Origin: Canna indica
Taxonomy: Eukaryota; Streptophyta; Magnoliopsida; Zingiberales; Cannaceae
Length of the DNA: 64,000 bases
Reading direction: 5' to 3'
NCBI GenBank assembly: GCA_034359265.1
Contig: CP136895.1
Span: 50,052,001 to 50,116,000, forward strand
Below, in pieces: positions 47,424 to 59,105 of this stretch. Under the pieces are notes generated by a model, which made no database searches, was not told where the DNA came from, and saw only the letters and a program-made list of their open reading frames with translations. Position numbers and translations under genes: made by a program. Positions within the stretch are counted from its first letter, which is position 1. The number at the start of each line of letters is the position of its first letter.

Positions 47424-47635
47424 ATTCACTCTGCCACCAATTTTGACTCTCAAGAATTTTGAGGGTTTGGACCTTGGAAAGATGGATAAGGTAAGTCTAA
47501 GTTTCTTCAATTCATCAAATAATTTGAGATATGTGATTCTTGCTTAAAATATCTTTAAATGGTGACAAACAGGCTGACGACTCTGGCTTAGCTTCATATG
47601 TTGCCGGCCAAATTGACCGATCACTGAGCTGGAAG
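47424..47635 (+). pseudogene. captured fragment of glycolate oxidase ((S)-2-hydroxy-acid oxidase)
   Basis: Two exons with intact splice sites. 47,424-47,490 reads [20 protein letters not shown] after a ...TTATGCAG acceptor, with donor GTAAGT. 47,573-47,635 reads ADDSGLASYVAGQIDRSLSW with donor GTATAT. In peroxisomal glycolate oxidase of plants these stretches are adjacent ([20 protein letters not shown]... then SGLASYVAGQIDRxLSWKD). Only about 43 of some 370 residues are present, lacking the FMN-binding and catalytic ends, so it is a dead fragment carried by the CACTA element, with its genomic intron kept. Confidence 0.88.
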
Positions 47636-48582
47636 GTATATATGCAAGCTTATTTCTTGATGATTGATTTAAATTTAACTTTCTTAGAATCACAGGTAGT
47701 AAACATATTCCTAGTAAGCAAGAGGTGGACCATCTTGAAACATTAATCTGCTACTTGATTCTACATATATGCTCCATTTTTATGTGCTTATATAACTCAA
47801 TGCACCAAAGCAAGTACTCAACTTGATATGTGCTTACATAAGAGAATTATGAGATCATTACAACAAAAATCATGATAGTTAAATAATTAACCTACACCAA
47901 CTCGGGTGAGGGATCATCCTTCTATTTCTATCTATGTTGAACCTGGATGGTACGGTACAATAGTCGCATCTCAACATGGTCCAATTCAAATTGAACCCAC
48001 ATAAATTTACCTGTTAAGTTGATGTAATCTACCAATAAAACACTTATGCTTAACGGTTAACAACATAGGTCAACCAAAAGTTCCAAAATGTCTTAAGCTC
48101 ACACCACAGGTTATCACCACCCAGTTCATATATTATTTATTATCCATGTTTTCATTTTTTTTCCTATGAAGATTCTGCTGGTCATATAGGGCTGAAACAT
48201 TAGTTGGCTTTCCAACTAATGTTCTCCATGTAGGGCTGATGCAATTTAAGGAAGTAAACAAGTATAGCTAATGGAATTGGTGAAGCTGTGGCCCATACTT
48301 GCAGAATCAGTCACTATGTCAGTTATCTTAATGTTTGGGTTTGTAGGGAGACGTAACTTATCTTTCTCATCACTCAATATAGTAGAGTCTCTCATGTCAA
48401 AGAAATTGTAGGTAAATGAAAAAGGTTGGTTCATCAATAATAAGAAAATACAGAAGGAAAAGGACATAGACTCAGTTTTAAGTATTTGCATTGGCAGTAA
48501 TCGAAATTAATGTATATGGGTGAGACTGCAATAGACTCAGATTAGCATTCACTAGATTGAGATGCCTTGTACTACTTTGCAG
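47636..48582. other. CACTA internal DNA, no gene recognised
   Basis: AT-rich sequence. A minus-strand frame of 81 codons at 48,246-48,491 has no recognisable motif. It may include intron sequence from the captured fragments on either side. Confidence 0.4.
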
Positions 48583-48737
48583 GATTTGAGACTGCAATGA
48601 TGGCATGTTGTGGATATGGGGGAGCTCCATACAACTTCAATCAGAACATTGAGTGTGGCTCTCCCAATTGCCAAGTTTGCCCACTTGGATCCAAGTATAT
48701 TAGTTGGGATGGAGTTTACTACACTGAGTTGACTTAG
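48583..48737 (+). pseudogene. captured fragment of a GDSL esterase/lipase gene (last exon)
   Basis: After an acceptor TTTGCAG the frame reads FETAMMACCGYGGAPYNFNQ, then ECGSPNCQVCPLGSKYISWD and GVYYTEL before a TAG at 48,735. This matches the C-terminal part of plant GDSL esterases/lipases: block ACCGYGG.YN, paired cysteines, and the catalytic Asp-x-x-His block, normally WDGVHYTEAAN. Here the catalytic His of that block is Tyr (GVYYTE), so even the fragment would lack the dyad. The rest of the gene is absent. Confidence 0.85.
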
Positions 48738-49087
48738 ATACTAGAATCATAACGAAGTGAAAAATCTCAAAAACCTAAAGCATGTGTTTAGCATTCAATA
48801 GACTGAGATACCTTATATCAGTATCAGATATTACTACTTTGCACTACATAGCTTTTGCTTGATGCAATCCAAATATATTAGTACTCAAACACAGCTTTTG
48901 CTTGATGCAATCCAAATATATTTGTATAATACATAACAGAAGAAGGATTTGAGATGCACTTATCTCGAGGCAAGTAGATTACAGTAAGTAAAGTGATAAT
49001 ACATAATCAGCATTGAATTTAGAAAAAAAAATTGCTTATCTTGAGTCATATGCAGTCATATGGTCAGGTCAGCTCAAATTTAGTACT

Positions 49088-49092
49088 CAAAG
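49088..49092. repeat. 5-bp target duplication of the nested gypsy element, left copy
   Basis: CAAAG immediately before TGTAAAACC, repeated at 56,916-56,920 immediately after the closing GTGACA. Confidence 0.85.
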
Positions 49093-51013
49093 TGTAAAAC
49101 CAGGGGGGGGGGGGAGGGGGGGGGGAGGGGGGGGGGGCTTAGTTGTAAATTTAAGGGGTGTAGGGGTGTTATTTGAAAAATAACCTTCCCACCGCCTTAT
49201 AGCCCGTTCTCCTATGGGTTGGCTCAATCGCGTGAGAAAAGGGGGGAGAAGAGGCGGTGAAGTCGGCGCCGGAGAGTGAGGGATCGGAGGTCGGTGTCGT
49301 CGTCGGAGCCGGAGTCGAGTAGGAGTCTTCCCCTCATTCCATTGTTGTTTTCCGTCGTTTCGCCGAGGTAATCATCGGCGGTAGGAATCGGAGGGAGAGG
49401 GAGGCCAACGGAGTCGGCCGGCGAGCGGCGGCGCTCGCGGCAGCAAGCTGCAGCCCGCAGCGTGGCGGCAGCCGCTGCATGCTGTCGCTACATGGGTCGA
49501 GCGGGGCAGGGAGGTGTCGGGCGCTGTATTGTATGTGAATAGGAGTTTAGTGAAGGGAGCTGTATTGTATGAAATAGGGTGAATTTAGAGATTATTAGGA
49601 TATTTTTATAGTTGATCGTAGAGTCATCGGATCAAGTCGAGGTGAATACCAAAGTGGCATGTTTTTGCGTGCTGAACGCGACGGTGGTATCAGATTTCTG
49701 ATCGGAGACCATTTGGTTGGTCTTTTCTATATTTTAGTGTTATTAGGTGATTAATATTTATTAATTTAATTTGATAAATAATTAAATAATATAAAAATAT
49801 TATATTGCTTTAAAGGGTGATTTAGGGGTAATTGATTGGTGTGAGCTTGAGTTTGATTCCCATTGTAGCCGATGAATTGTTGTTGGGTGAAATGACAGAT
49901 TTACCCTTTTGCCTCGATCTGCTTGATATTGCTTCTAATTCCGTTGAACTCATGTTGCATATTATTGTTGGACATGCCATGTAGATAATTGCATGTGTTA
50001 TTGTTGATCAGGGTGATATACATTATTGATGTTGATATTTGATCATGATATGCCATGCATGATATTATGTTGCTTATGGTGTTATTCTTTTGATCATGTC
50101 ATCATCATTTGGAGTTGTTATATTGTCGATATCGGTGATGTTATTTGTTATCTATTGATCATGATGATACACCTTGTTGCATTGTTGGAGTTGAGTTGTC
50201 GACTTGGAGGCTACGGCCTCGGAGAGGACTTCGGTCAAGGACCATTTTATTGCGATACCCTCCAGACATGGGTGAGGGTATGGATATTGACTAGTCACTT
50301 TAGGCACCTTCGGGTGTGTGGATGTCGGATACGACATTCGTCGGGCTACCTACTTGGTGGGGGTAGTCACGTCGCCGTTGGAGCGGACGGTTGATGCCAC
50401 TCTACGGGTGGTAGAGTGCGGGGTTTTTACCCAACGGTCCATACGCTCGATGATTTGGTCGACGTTGATTAGGAGTAGGTGTGGAGCATTTGTTGTACAT
50501 CCATCGCCTTTGACTGCATCTTAAGTCATATTGTTGTTTATTGTTAAGTTAACATCTTATTCATGTTATTGACCATATTGTGGTACTCCTACTCAGTATT
50601 TTCGCTGACTCCTGTTATTATTGCTTCAGACTTGCATGGGAGAGCTGTCGATCTATAGACCGAGTTGTAGATAGTCGGTAGATAGCAGGTATATGGAGCT
50701 CTGATATGGTGACAGTTTTTGTATCTTGTCTTACTTTATCGTCTTTCGATACTGATGATTTTGGAGGTTCGTAAATATATATTATCAAATACTTTGTTTA
50801 ACATTGTACTTAATTGAATTATCTTTTGTCGTATATACATACTTATCATTCGGCCTTTTGAAAAAATTATCTGGTTTATAATATGTTTTATTATGATTTC
50901 TGATGTGTATCGATGATTTTCCTTCCGCTGCGTGGGTTTCGAGTCGCCCACTGTCGCTCGTCCGAACGGGGCCGCCTGAGGGCATGGGGGTCGACCTGAA
51001 CCGGGGCGTGACA
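49093..51013 (+). repeat. 5' LTR of the nested gypsy element
   Basis: It starts TGTAAAACC, runs through a long G tract, and ends GGGGCGTGACA. It matches the 3' LTR along most of its length. It differs in the G tract and in a GC-rich stretch (about 49,440-49,530), where the 3' LTR (55,250-55,430) is longer by roughly 90 bases and unlike in sequence. Confidence 0.88.
49103..49137 (+). repeat. 35-base guanine tract
   Basis: G12-A-G10-A-G11. The equivalent place in the 3' LTR (near 54,939) has about nine G. Such a run can form G-quadruplexes and may also be prone to assembly error. Confidence 0.9.
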
Positions 51014-51021
51014 GTATTTAT

Positions 51022-51033
51022 TGGTATCAGAGC
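51022..51033 (+). promoter_or_regulatory. primer binding site (initiator tRNA-Met)
   Basis: TGGTATCAGAGC eight bases after the 5' LTR is an exact match to the usual complement of plant initiator tRNA-Met. Confidence 0.9.
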
Positions 51034-51154
51034 ATAGGAGTTAAGGTTATGTTAGGGTTAAGAATTCAGGTGTCTTACCTTAATGTTAATATTTTATGGT
51101 GCAGGAGTTAAGATTGTAAGTTTTACCTAAAATTTTTGTTCTATTTGTAGAGAG

Positions 51155-54100
51155 ATGGCATCGAGGGGTAGTGTTGGGCGTGCGAGGGGTCTTGGAGACT
51201 CGGGTGCAGATCAGGATCGGGTGGCGATTCCTCGGCGAGCACGTACCACTCAGGTTGCGACTTCGACTGTCAGTGGTCGAGGTGGACGGGCTAGTCGGGG
51301 TGCTCGTCAAATTGGTCGCACTGCTGGTGGCAGGGGGTACGGTCGGGGCGCTCTAGTGCGTGTTCCTGCAGAGGATATAGTCAGGGACAGAGACAAACCA
51401 GTCAGCAGAGGCAGACTGGTCAGACTCAGGCCCGAGCTTTTGCATTGACACAGGAGGAGGCTCGTCAGGCGTCAGGATCAGTGGTCTGAGGTATTATTTT
51501 AGTTTTTGATTTACCTGCTCATGCATTGATAGATACTGGTAGCACTCATTCTTTTATATCTCCGATTATGATTGCCAAATTGGGGAGAGAGCCTACACCC
51601 AAGACGAGTGGTTTATCTGTACTCACAGCGTCGGGTGATGTGATGCAGTCGAGCCACGAGTTGAAGGGGTGCAGACTCAGGTTGGGAGATGCTGAGATTT
51701 TAATAGATCTACTTGTGTTGGATTTCTTCGACTTCGACATTATCTTGGGTATGGATTGGCTTACTGCCAACCATGCTAGAGTCGATTGTCGTGAGAAAGT
51801 GGTTGTGTTTTCTCCCCCAGGTCAGCCTTCCTTCGAGTTTGTTGGATCGAGGGAGCTAGTGGCACCGATTATCTCAGCATTGCAGGCTAGACAATTGATG
51901 AGCAGTGGGTGCAGTGGTTTTCTGGTGTCCTTGGTCGGCACGGCTGCTGAGGAGCAGGCTCGGATCGAAGATGTACCAGTGGTTAGAGAGTTTCCTAATG
52001 TATTCCCAGATGAGTTGCCAGGCCTACCACCGGATCGACAAGTTGAGTTTTGCATTGAGTTGCAGCTTGGCACAGCTCCTATTTCGAAGGCACCCTACCG
52101 CAAGACACCTAAGGAACTGGAGGAGCTAAAGGGGCAGTTGTAGGACCTTCTGGATAAGGGATTTATCCATCCTAGTGTGTCACCTTGGGGAGCTCCAGTT
52201 CTGTTTGTGAAAAAGAAAGATGGATCTTTGAGGCTCTGCATCGACTACAGACAGTTGAATGCAGTGACTATTAAGAACAAGTACTCGTTGCCTCGGATTG
52301 ATGACTTGTTTGATCAGTTGCAGGATACTTGGGTGTACTCAAAGATTGACTTGAGATCTAGGTATCACCAGTTGAGGGTAAGAGAGCAGGATGTGCAAAA
52401 GACTGCTTTCCGTACACGTTACAGGCATTTTAAGTTTTTGGTAATGCCATTTGGGCTAACCAATGCACTTGTAGCATTCATGGATCTGATGAACCGAGTC
52501 TTTTTGGAGTATTTAGACCGGTTCGTGATTGTTTTTATTGATGATATCCTGGTGTACTTCAAGTCAAAAGCCGAGCATGAAGAGCACTTAAGGATAGTGT
52601 TGGGTGTGCTAAGGAGGGAGCAGCTATTTGCTAAATTCAGTAAGTGTTCATTTTGGCTCAGAGAGGTTAGCTTCTTGAGGCATGTGATTTCTGGTGCTGG
52701 TATATCAGTAGATCACATAAGATTGAGGCAGTGATGAGTTGGCAGAGGCCAAGGATAGTCCATGAGATTCGCAGCTTCCTTGGACTAGCAAGCTATTATC
52801 GTAGATTTGTAGAGAGCTTCTCGAAGATTGCTACACTTTTAACTCAGTTGACGAGGAAATGTGTGAAGTTTATTTGGGATGGCAAGTGTGAGTCTAGCTT
52901 TCAAGAGCTGAAGAAGAGACTCACTTCTGCACCTGTATTGGTGATTCCTTTTGGGAAGGATGATTTTGTCCTGTACACTGATGCATTCATCCAAGGTCTT
53001 GGTGCTGTTTTGATGCAGAATGAGCGGGTGGTAGCTTATGCTTCTAGACAACTTAAGGAGCATGAAAAGAACTACCCAGTGCATGATTTGGAGTTAGCTG
53101 CTATCATATTTGCACTTAAGATATGACGACACTACCTCTATGGTGTTACTTTTGAGATATTTACACATCATAAGAGTCTCAAGCATTTGTTCACTCAGAA
53201 AGATTTAAATATGAGACAAAGGAGATGGATAGATTTTCTTAAAGATTATGACTGTTCTATTAATTATCATCTTGGCAAGGCGAACATTGTGGCAGATGCC
53301 TTAAGCAGGAAATCTGTGGGGATATGTCAGCATCTCAGAGTTGCAGAGTTAGAGCTGATCAGACAGTTGTCAGAGCTTAGCTTGGACTTGGTGGGTCAGA
53401 CTCAGAGCGGATTTCTGGTGCAGCTAATTGCACAGTCGCCGATAGTGGAGCATATTCAACAGTGTCAGATGGAGGATCATTACCTTCGGGTTATTGCACA
53501 AGAATTAGAGCAAGGCACTCGACCGGACTTCTCGCAGGATAGTGATGGTACTTTGCAATTTCGTGGCAGGTTATGTGTTCGTGGGGAGCACCCAGCGAAA
53601 GAGGAGTTGTTAGAGGAGGCTCACAGGTCTCGTTTTGCTATACACCCAGGCAGTACGAGGATGTATAAGGACCTGCGAAAGTCTTTCTGGTGGCGTGGGA
53701 TGAAGAGAGATGTTGCTGATCATGTGGCGAGGTGTTTGGTCTGTTAGCAGATAAATGTCGAGCATTATAGACCAGCAAGGAAGCTCCAGAACCTCCCTAT
53801 TCCTGAGTGGAAATGGGATCACATCACTATGGACTTTGTGTCTAGGCTTCCAAGGACTCAGAAAGGGCATGACTCAATCTGGGTGATTGTGGATCGATTG
53901 ACGAAGTCAGCTCACTTTTTGCCAGTTAAGAAGACTTATTCCTTGGATAGGTTAGCTCAGTTGTACTGTATGGAGATAGTGAGATTGCATGGTGTACCTA
54001 CTAGCATCATTTCAGACAGGGGCCCTCGTTTCACTTCACGATTTTGGCAGAGTCTATAGAGGGCTTTGGGTACCGAGCTTCGATTCAGTACAACGTTCCA

Positions 54101-54905
54101 TCCACAGATTGATGGACAGTCCGAGCGCACTATTCAGACATTGGAGGATCTTTTATGTGCTTGTGTTCTGGACTTTGGAGGCAGCTGGGAGAGTCATCTG
54201 CACTTGGTGGAGTTTGCTTATAATAATAGTTATCATTCAGCTATTCAGATGGCTCCATTTGAGACTCTTTACGGTCGAAGGTGTAGGTCTCCAGTGCATT
54301 GGGATGAGGTGGGTGAGCGACGTCGTTTGGGACCGGAGATGGTCCAGCGGGACGTCGAGTTGGTCTAGAGGATCAGGCAGAGGTTGCTTACAGCTCAGAG
54401 TCGACAGAAAAGCTATGCAGACCGCTGAAGGAGGAATTTTGAATTCTTAGTTGGGGATCATGTGTTCCTCAAAGTGTCCCCAACTAAGGGTGTAATGCGG
54501 TTTGGCAAGAAAGGCAAGCTTGCACCGCGATTCATTGGTCCTTTCAAGATCTTGGAGAGGGTTGGACCTGTTGCTTATCGACTAACATTGCCACCATCAT
54601 TGGCAGGAGTGCATAACGTCTTCCATGTCTCCATGTTGAGGAAGTACGTGCCAGATCCTTCTCATATATTGCAGGAGCCAGCGTTGCATATCAGAGAGGA
54701 TATCAGTTATGAAGAGTTGCCAATGAGGATCCTTGACAGGAAGGAGCATCGACTTCACAACATGGTGGTCTCATTGGTCAAAGTTGGTTGGCAGCACCAT
54801 CCAGATGCAGAGGCCACTTGGGAGCGTGAGGAGAATATCAGAGATCGCTTTACCACACTTATTCGGCTCTACAGGTACATAAATTTGGAGGACCAAATTT
54901 CTTAA
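51155..54905 (+). pseudogene. gypsy polyprotein remnant: gag ends, protease, RT, RNase H, integrase, chromodomain
   Basis: It starts MASRGSVGRARGLGDSGADQ; capsid and CCHC knuckle are missing, leaving only the spacer before protease (GQTQARAFALTQEEARQ). Protease: LIDTGSTHSFIS. Reverse transcriptase: [32 protein letters not shown] intact. RNase H: LYTDAF; but the THHKSL motif has His for the usual Asp (TDHKSL). Integrase: zinc region ([20 protein letters not shown]...C..C), core Asp in DFVSRLP and SDRGPRF, Glu in GQSERT. Chromodomain: [20 protein letters not shown]. Stops: TAG 52,141, TGA 53,124, TAG 53,745, TAG 54,057, TAG 54,366, TGA 54,426; shifts near 51,350, 52,720 and 54,430. Each stop fits a transition in a Gln, Arg or Trp codon. 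Confidence 0.92.
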
Positions 54906-54916
54906 GGAGGGGAGGA
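54902..54916 (+). promoter_or_regulatory. polypurine tract of the nested gypsy element
   Basis: TTAAGGAGGGGAGGA lies between the polyprotein stop and the TG that opens the 3' LTR. Confidence 0.85.
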
Positions 54917-56915
54917 TGTTATATTCTATTTAAAAAAAGGGGGGGGGCTTAGTTGTAAATTTAAGGGGTGTAGGGGGGTTATTTGAAAAATAACCTCCCG
55001 CCGCCTTATAGCCCGCTCTCCTACGGGTTGGCTCAATCGCGTGAGAAAAGGGGGAGAAGATGCGGTGAAGTCAGCGCCAGAGAGTGAGGGATCGGAGGTC
55101 GGATTGTCGTCGGAGCCGGAGTCGAGGTAGGAGTCTTCCCCTTATTCCATTGTTGTTTTCCGTCGTTTTTCCGTCGTTTTACCGAGGTAATCATCGGTGA
55201 TAGGAATCGGAGGGAGAGGGAGGCCGACGGAGTCGGCCAACGAGCGGCGGCGCTCGCGGCAGCAGTCGCTGCACGCGACGCCGATTCGCTGCGGCTGTCG
55301 GCGGCCCACCGGCGCCGAAGGCCGCGGGGGAGACCGGCGGTATTCACCGGTGGCCAGCAGGGCCGCCTGGCGTGGGTCGAGCGGGGCAGGGAAGTGTCGG
55401 GCGTGGGCGTCGGGCGAGGCGGAGAGGGGGAGGGATATGAATAGGAGTTTAGTGAAGGGAGCTGTATTGTATGAAATGGGCTGAATTTAAAGATTATTAG
55501 GGTATTTTTATAGTTGATCGTAGAGTCGTCGGATCGAGTTGAGGTGAATGCCAAAGTGGCATGTTTTCACGTGCTGAACGCGATGGTGGTATCAGATTTC
55601 TGATTGGAGGCCGTTTGGTAGGTCTTTTCTATATTTGAGTGTTATTCTGTGATTAATATTTATTAATTTAATTTGATAAATAATTAAATAATATAAAAAT
55701 ATTATATTGCTTTTAAGGGTGATTTAGGGGTAATTGATTGGTGTGAGCTTGAGTTTGATTCCCATTGTAGCCGATGAATTATTGTTGGATGAAATGACAG
55801 ATTTACCCTTTTGCCTCGATCTGCTTGATATTGTTTCTAATTCCGTTGAACTCATGTTGCATATTATTGTTGGACATGCCATGTAGATAATTGCATGTGT
55901 TATTGTTGATCATGGTGATATACATTATTGATGTTGATATTTGATCATGATGTCATGCATGATATTATGTTGTTGCTTATGGTGTTATTCTTTTGATCAT
56001 GTCATCATCATTTGGAGTTGTTATATTGTTGATATCGGTGATGTTATTTGTTATCTATTGATCATGATGATACACCTTGTTGCATTGTTGGAGTTGAGTT
56101 GTCGACCTGGAGGCTACGGCCTCGGAGAGGACTTCGGTCAAGGACCATTTTATTGCGATACCCTCCAGACATGGGTGAGGGTATGGATATTGACTAGTCA
56201 CTTTAGGCACCTTCGGGTGTGTGGATGTCGGATACGACATTCGTCGGGCTACCTACTTGGTGGGGGTAGTCACGTCGCCGTTGGAGCGGACGGTTGATGC
56301 CACTCTACGGGTGGTAGAGTGCGGGGTTTTTACCCAACGGTCCATACACTCGATGATTTGGTCGACGTTGATTAGGAGTAGGTGTGGAGCATTTGTTGTA
56401 CATCCATCGCCTTTGACTGCATCTTAGGCCATATTGTTGATTATTGTTGAGTTGACATCTTATTCATGTTGTTCACCATATTGTGGTACTCCTACTCAGT
56501 ATTTTCGCTGACTCATGTTATTATTGCTTCAGACTTCCAGGAGAGAGCTGTCGATCTATAGACCGAGGTGTAGATAGTCGGTAGATAGCAGGTATCTGGA
56601 GCTCTGATATGGCGACAGTTTTTGTATCTTGTCTTACTTTGTCGTCTTTCGATGCTGATGATTTTGAGTTTTGTAAATATATATCATCAAATACTCTGTT
56701 TAACATTGTACTTAACTGAATTATCTTTTGTCGTATATACATACTTATCATTCGGCTTTTTGAAGAAATTATCTGGTTTATAATATATTTTATTATGATT
56801 TCTGATGTGTATCGATGATTTTCCTTCCGCTGCGTGGGTTTCAAGTCGCCCACTGTCGCTCGTCGGAACGGGGCCGCCTCGGGGCATAGGGGTGGACCCG
56901 AACCGGGGCGTGACA
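54917..56915 (+). repeat. 3' LTR of the nested gypsy element
   Basis: TGTTATATTCTATTT to GGGGCGTGACA. It is the partner of 49,093-51,013, with scattered substitutions and the longer GC-rich block noted there. Short open frames repeated in both LTRs (for example at 50,026 and 55,941) are by-products. Confidence 0.9.
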
Positions 56916-56920
56916 CAAAG

Positions 56921-58585
56921 CACTGAAAAGCTGTGTACTGTGTAGTGAAGCTGCAATTTAAGTTATCATGGGGAAGGAGTCAGTAACTTTAGTACTGCTA
57001 CTATTTCTTTCTACATTTTCTAGTATACAAGCTGTGTACTGTGTAGTGAAACTGCAACTAATTTAGGTTAATTAAGATTAGCTTGAGCAACTTACTTGCG
57101 AAGGAGAACTCCTGGTTTCTGATACATAGCTAGCTAGCTAGTCTTTATTTGCATTAGGCGAAATGGGCGTGATGGAGAAGATGGGCACATGCATGAAGAA
57201 CAACTATCTAATTGCTAGTTCTAAATAATGCACGTGCCCTGCTTCTCCAGCCTGCACAAATCACCTTAATTTCGATGATATTCTACTCTTAGTGAGATAA
57301 GAGAAGGTCCTTGATTTATAGGGAATGAGAGTAGACCTCTTCCTTTGATAATTATTATTTCTTTTTCATATGCATGGCCTGATTGATGCAAAGTCATAAT
57401 TAAAGGATTTGGAGGGTACCAACCCAACTACAAATGTACGGTCACCAAAACAACATACTTATGCCGAGTACTAAACTATGTTTCTTACCCTTGCTTCAGT
57501 ATAACAGGTAAATTGTTTGATGATTTGACCAAAATAATGGTTCGATGTTAACCTCTTTTAACTAAGCATGGATTTGTTGATAAGTTTCTGATTAAGCATA
57601 ATCAGAACACGACCATGATGTTTAAACTCAATCCTAATAAACACAATTGTCTTTATAGATAGAGCACTGTAATGTGAACAACATCACAACGCTATTGATA
57701 CTATATAGATAGAGCACAAGTTATACAAACATGTGATAGTGAACAGTGAATCATGCTCCAAATGCTATTTTTCATCAAGATGAATGCAATAATACATTCT
57801 CTTTTTGATTTCCAGTGAAACAAATAAAATCAAGTAGCTAGATCCATCTCAAAAACTAAAGCACCTTCAAATTAGTGGATTAAAGGCCAAGTACCAATTT
57901 GTTAGCATCAAAATTAGTAGATTAAAGGAATTAGAGAAAACAAAGGTACACAAAAATTGATATAGTTTTCTGCTTGTGGAAGAAGAACCTGGCGAACAGT
58001 GGCAGCTTATAGTTTTCTACTTAAAGTACTTATTGTTTACTTCACTATAGAATGAGCTTGTGGAACTGCTTCTCTTCTTCTCTTGCGACAGCGGCTTGAT
58101 CGCGATCTAGCGCCGGATTGAGGATGGGATCCGGCGGACAGCTTCGATCCGTCTCCTTCTTCCTCTGTTCGGAACAGGGTTTGCAGCAACTGGTGAATCG
58201 GCGCCCGGCTTTGCTCTCTGCACTCAATGTCGGAGGATTGTCGCCGACTGAGATCACCTTCGGCTTTGCTCTCTGCACTCAATGTCGGGGTGAGGATCGT
58301 CGCCGACTGAGATCACTAGCGAATATATGTGGAAAAGGATTTTTGGGCGCGAATAGATGTGGAAAAAGGTTTTTGGACACGAGAAAGATAAAGGGTTTGC
58401 TCGAGCAGGAAAGATGCTGCGCAACCTAGATCGGCGTACAATAACCTAGAGCGGGAAGGAAATAACCTAGAGAAGTAGCGAGAAAAAGAGATGGCGGACG
58501 CGCGAAGCAACGGGAAAAGAAAAAAAAATAGAAACTAAGAAGTAATTAATAATATAACGAATTGATAAGCATATAATAATAATAT
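56921..58585. other. CACTA 5' region beyond the gypsy insertion, no gene recognised
   Basis: AT-rich to about 58,040, then a leader-like block with a tandem pair of about 60 bases (GGCTTTGCTCTCTGCACTCA at about 58,207 and 58,262). Overlapping short frames here lack motifs. In this transposon orientation it is the promoter end of TNP2. Confidence 0.45.
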
Positions 58586-58709
58586 AACCGGTGGCCTTCA
58601 CAGGCGCCGGTTATTAATCAAAGTAATTAAGCATCACTTTGATTAATAACCGGCGCCAGTGAAGGCCGCCGGTTATTTTCCGCCGCTAACAACTGTTTTT
58701 GTTGTAGTG
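58586..58709 (-). repeat. right subterminal hairpin and terminal repeat of the CACTA element
   Basis: 58,586-58,674 folds into a stem of nearly 40 bases: AACCGGTGGCCTTCAC... paired with ...GTGAAGGCCGCCGGTT, around AATTAAGCATC. The terminal TTTTTGTTGTAGTG follows, then the duplication CAT. Confidence 0.85.
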
Positions 58710-58975
58710 CATGTTCTTCTATTGCCATTTTTGGTTTTATCTTGCTTTGATGTATTCTCTTCAATCTTATAGTTCTGGGTTAGAGTGGTTTTATCTTGCT
58801 TTGATGTATTCTCTTAGTTCTGGCTTAGAGAGGATTAAGAATATTTTTGTGTGTTGTATTTTCAAACAACGATAGTTTTTAATTAAAAGATCTAAGATAT
58901 AATTTGGTGAATTTTTGTTTATGTAAATTAAAGTATCTAGCGGATAGAAACATTTGCCAGTCTGCTTTGTTACAG

Positions 58976-59105
58976 TTACAAGTGTTTCTGATGATCTTTA
59001 CATGATCAATTACGAAGGAATTGAAAGAGCGGGAAAGTACTCGATAGCAAAGACAAGAATGGATGACCTATATTTTCCTGAGCTTGGAAAGCAAGATTAT
59101 AATTG
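58976..59105 (+). CDS. possible exon of an unidentified gene
   Basis: Between acceptor TTTGTTACAG and donor GGTAATT one frame reads TSVSDDLYMINYEGIERAGK, then YSIAKTRMDDLYFPELGKQD and YNW. The composition is protein-like, unlike the AT-rich surroundings. I do not recognise the family. It lies in the only gap between the two CACTA elements, so it may be host sequence or a captured exon. A following frame (59,189-59,527) has no motif and overlaps the start of the next CACTA element. Confidence 0.3.

Larger units (their letters stand above)
49093..56915 (+). mobile_element. complete Ty3/gypsy chromovirus (Tekay/Del-like) nested in the CACTA element
   Basis: Two LTRs of about 1.92 and 2.0 kb, a primer binding site, protease, reverse transcriptase, RNase H, integrase and chromodomain in order, a polypurine tract and a 5-bp duplication CAAAG. 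Gag is largely deleted and pol has several stops, so the copy could move only with proteins from elsewhere. It is younger than the CACTA insertion it interrupts. Confidence 0.92.
37752..58709 (-). mobile_element. CACTA (En/Spm) transposon, 20.96 kb including a nested gypsy element
   Basis: The left end CACTACAGTAAA and right end TTTTTGTTGTAGTG form the terminal inverted repeat, and the 3-base duplication CAT stands at 37,749-37,751 and 58,710-58,712. Both ends carry subterminal hairpins with ACCGGCGGC or CGGCGCCAGTG motifs. Without the gypsy insertion and its duplication the length is about 13.1 kb, normal for an element with TNP2 and TNPA-like genes. Both genes read on the minus strand, so the 5' end of the transposon is the right end. 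It also carries three recognisable host gene fragments, so it is a gene-capturing CACTA. Confidence 0.88.

Noticed and set aside
50026..50524. 122-codon and other frames in the gypsy LTRs, repeated at 55,941-56,427
   Set aside because: Both copies sit in LTRs at equivalent places; the frames differ at their starts and show no domain.
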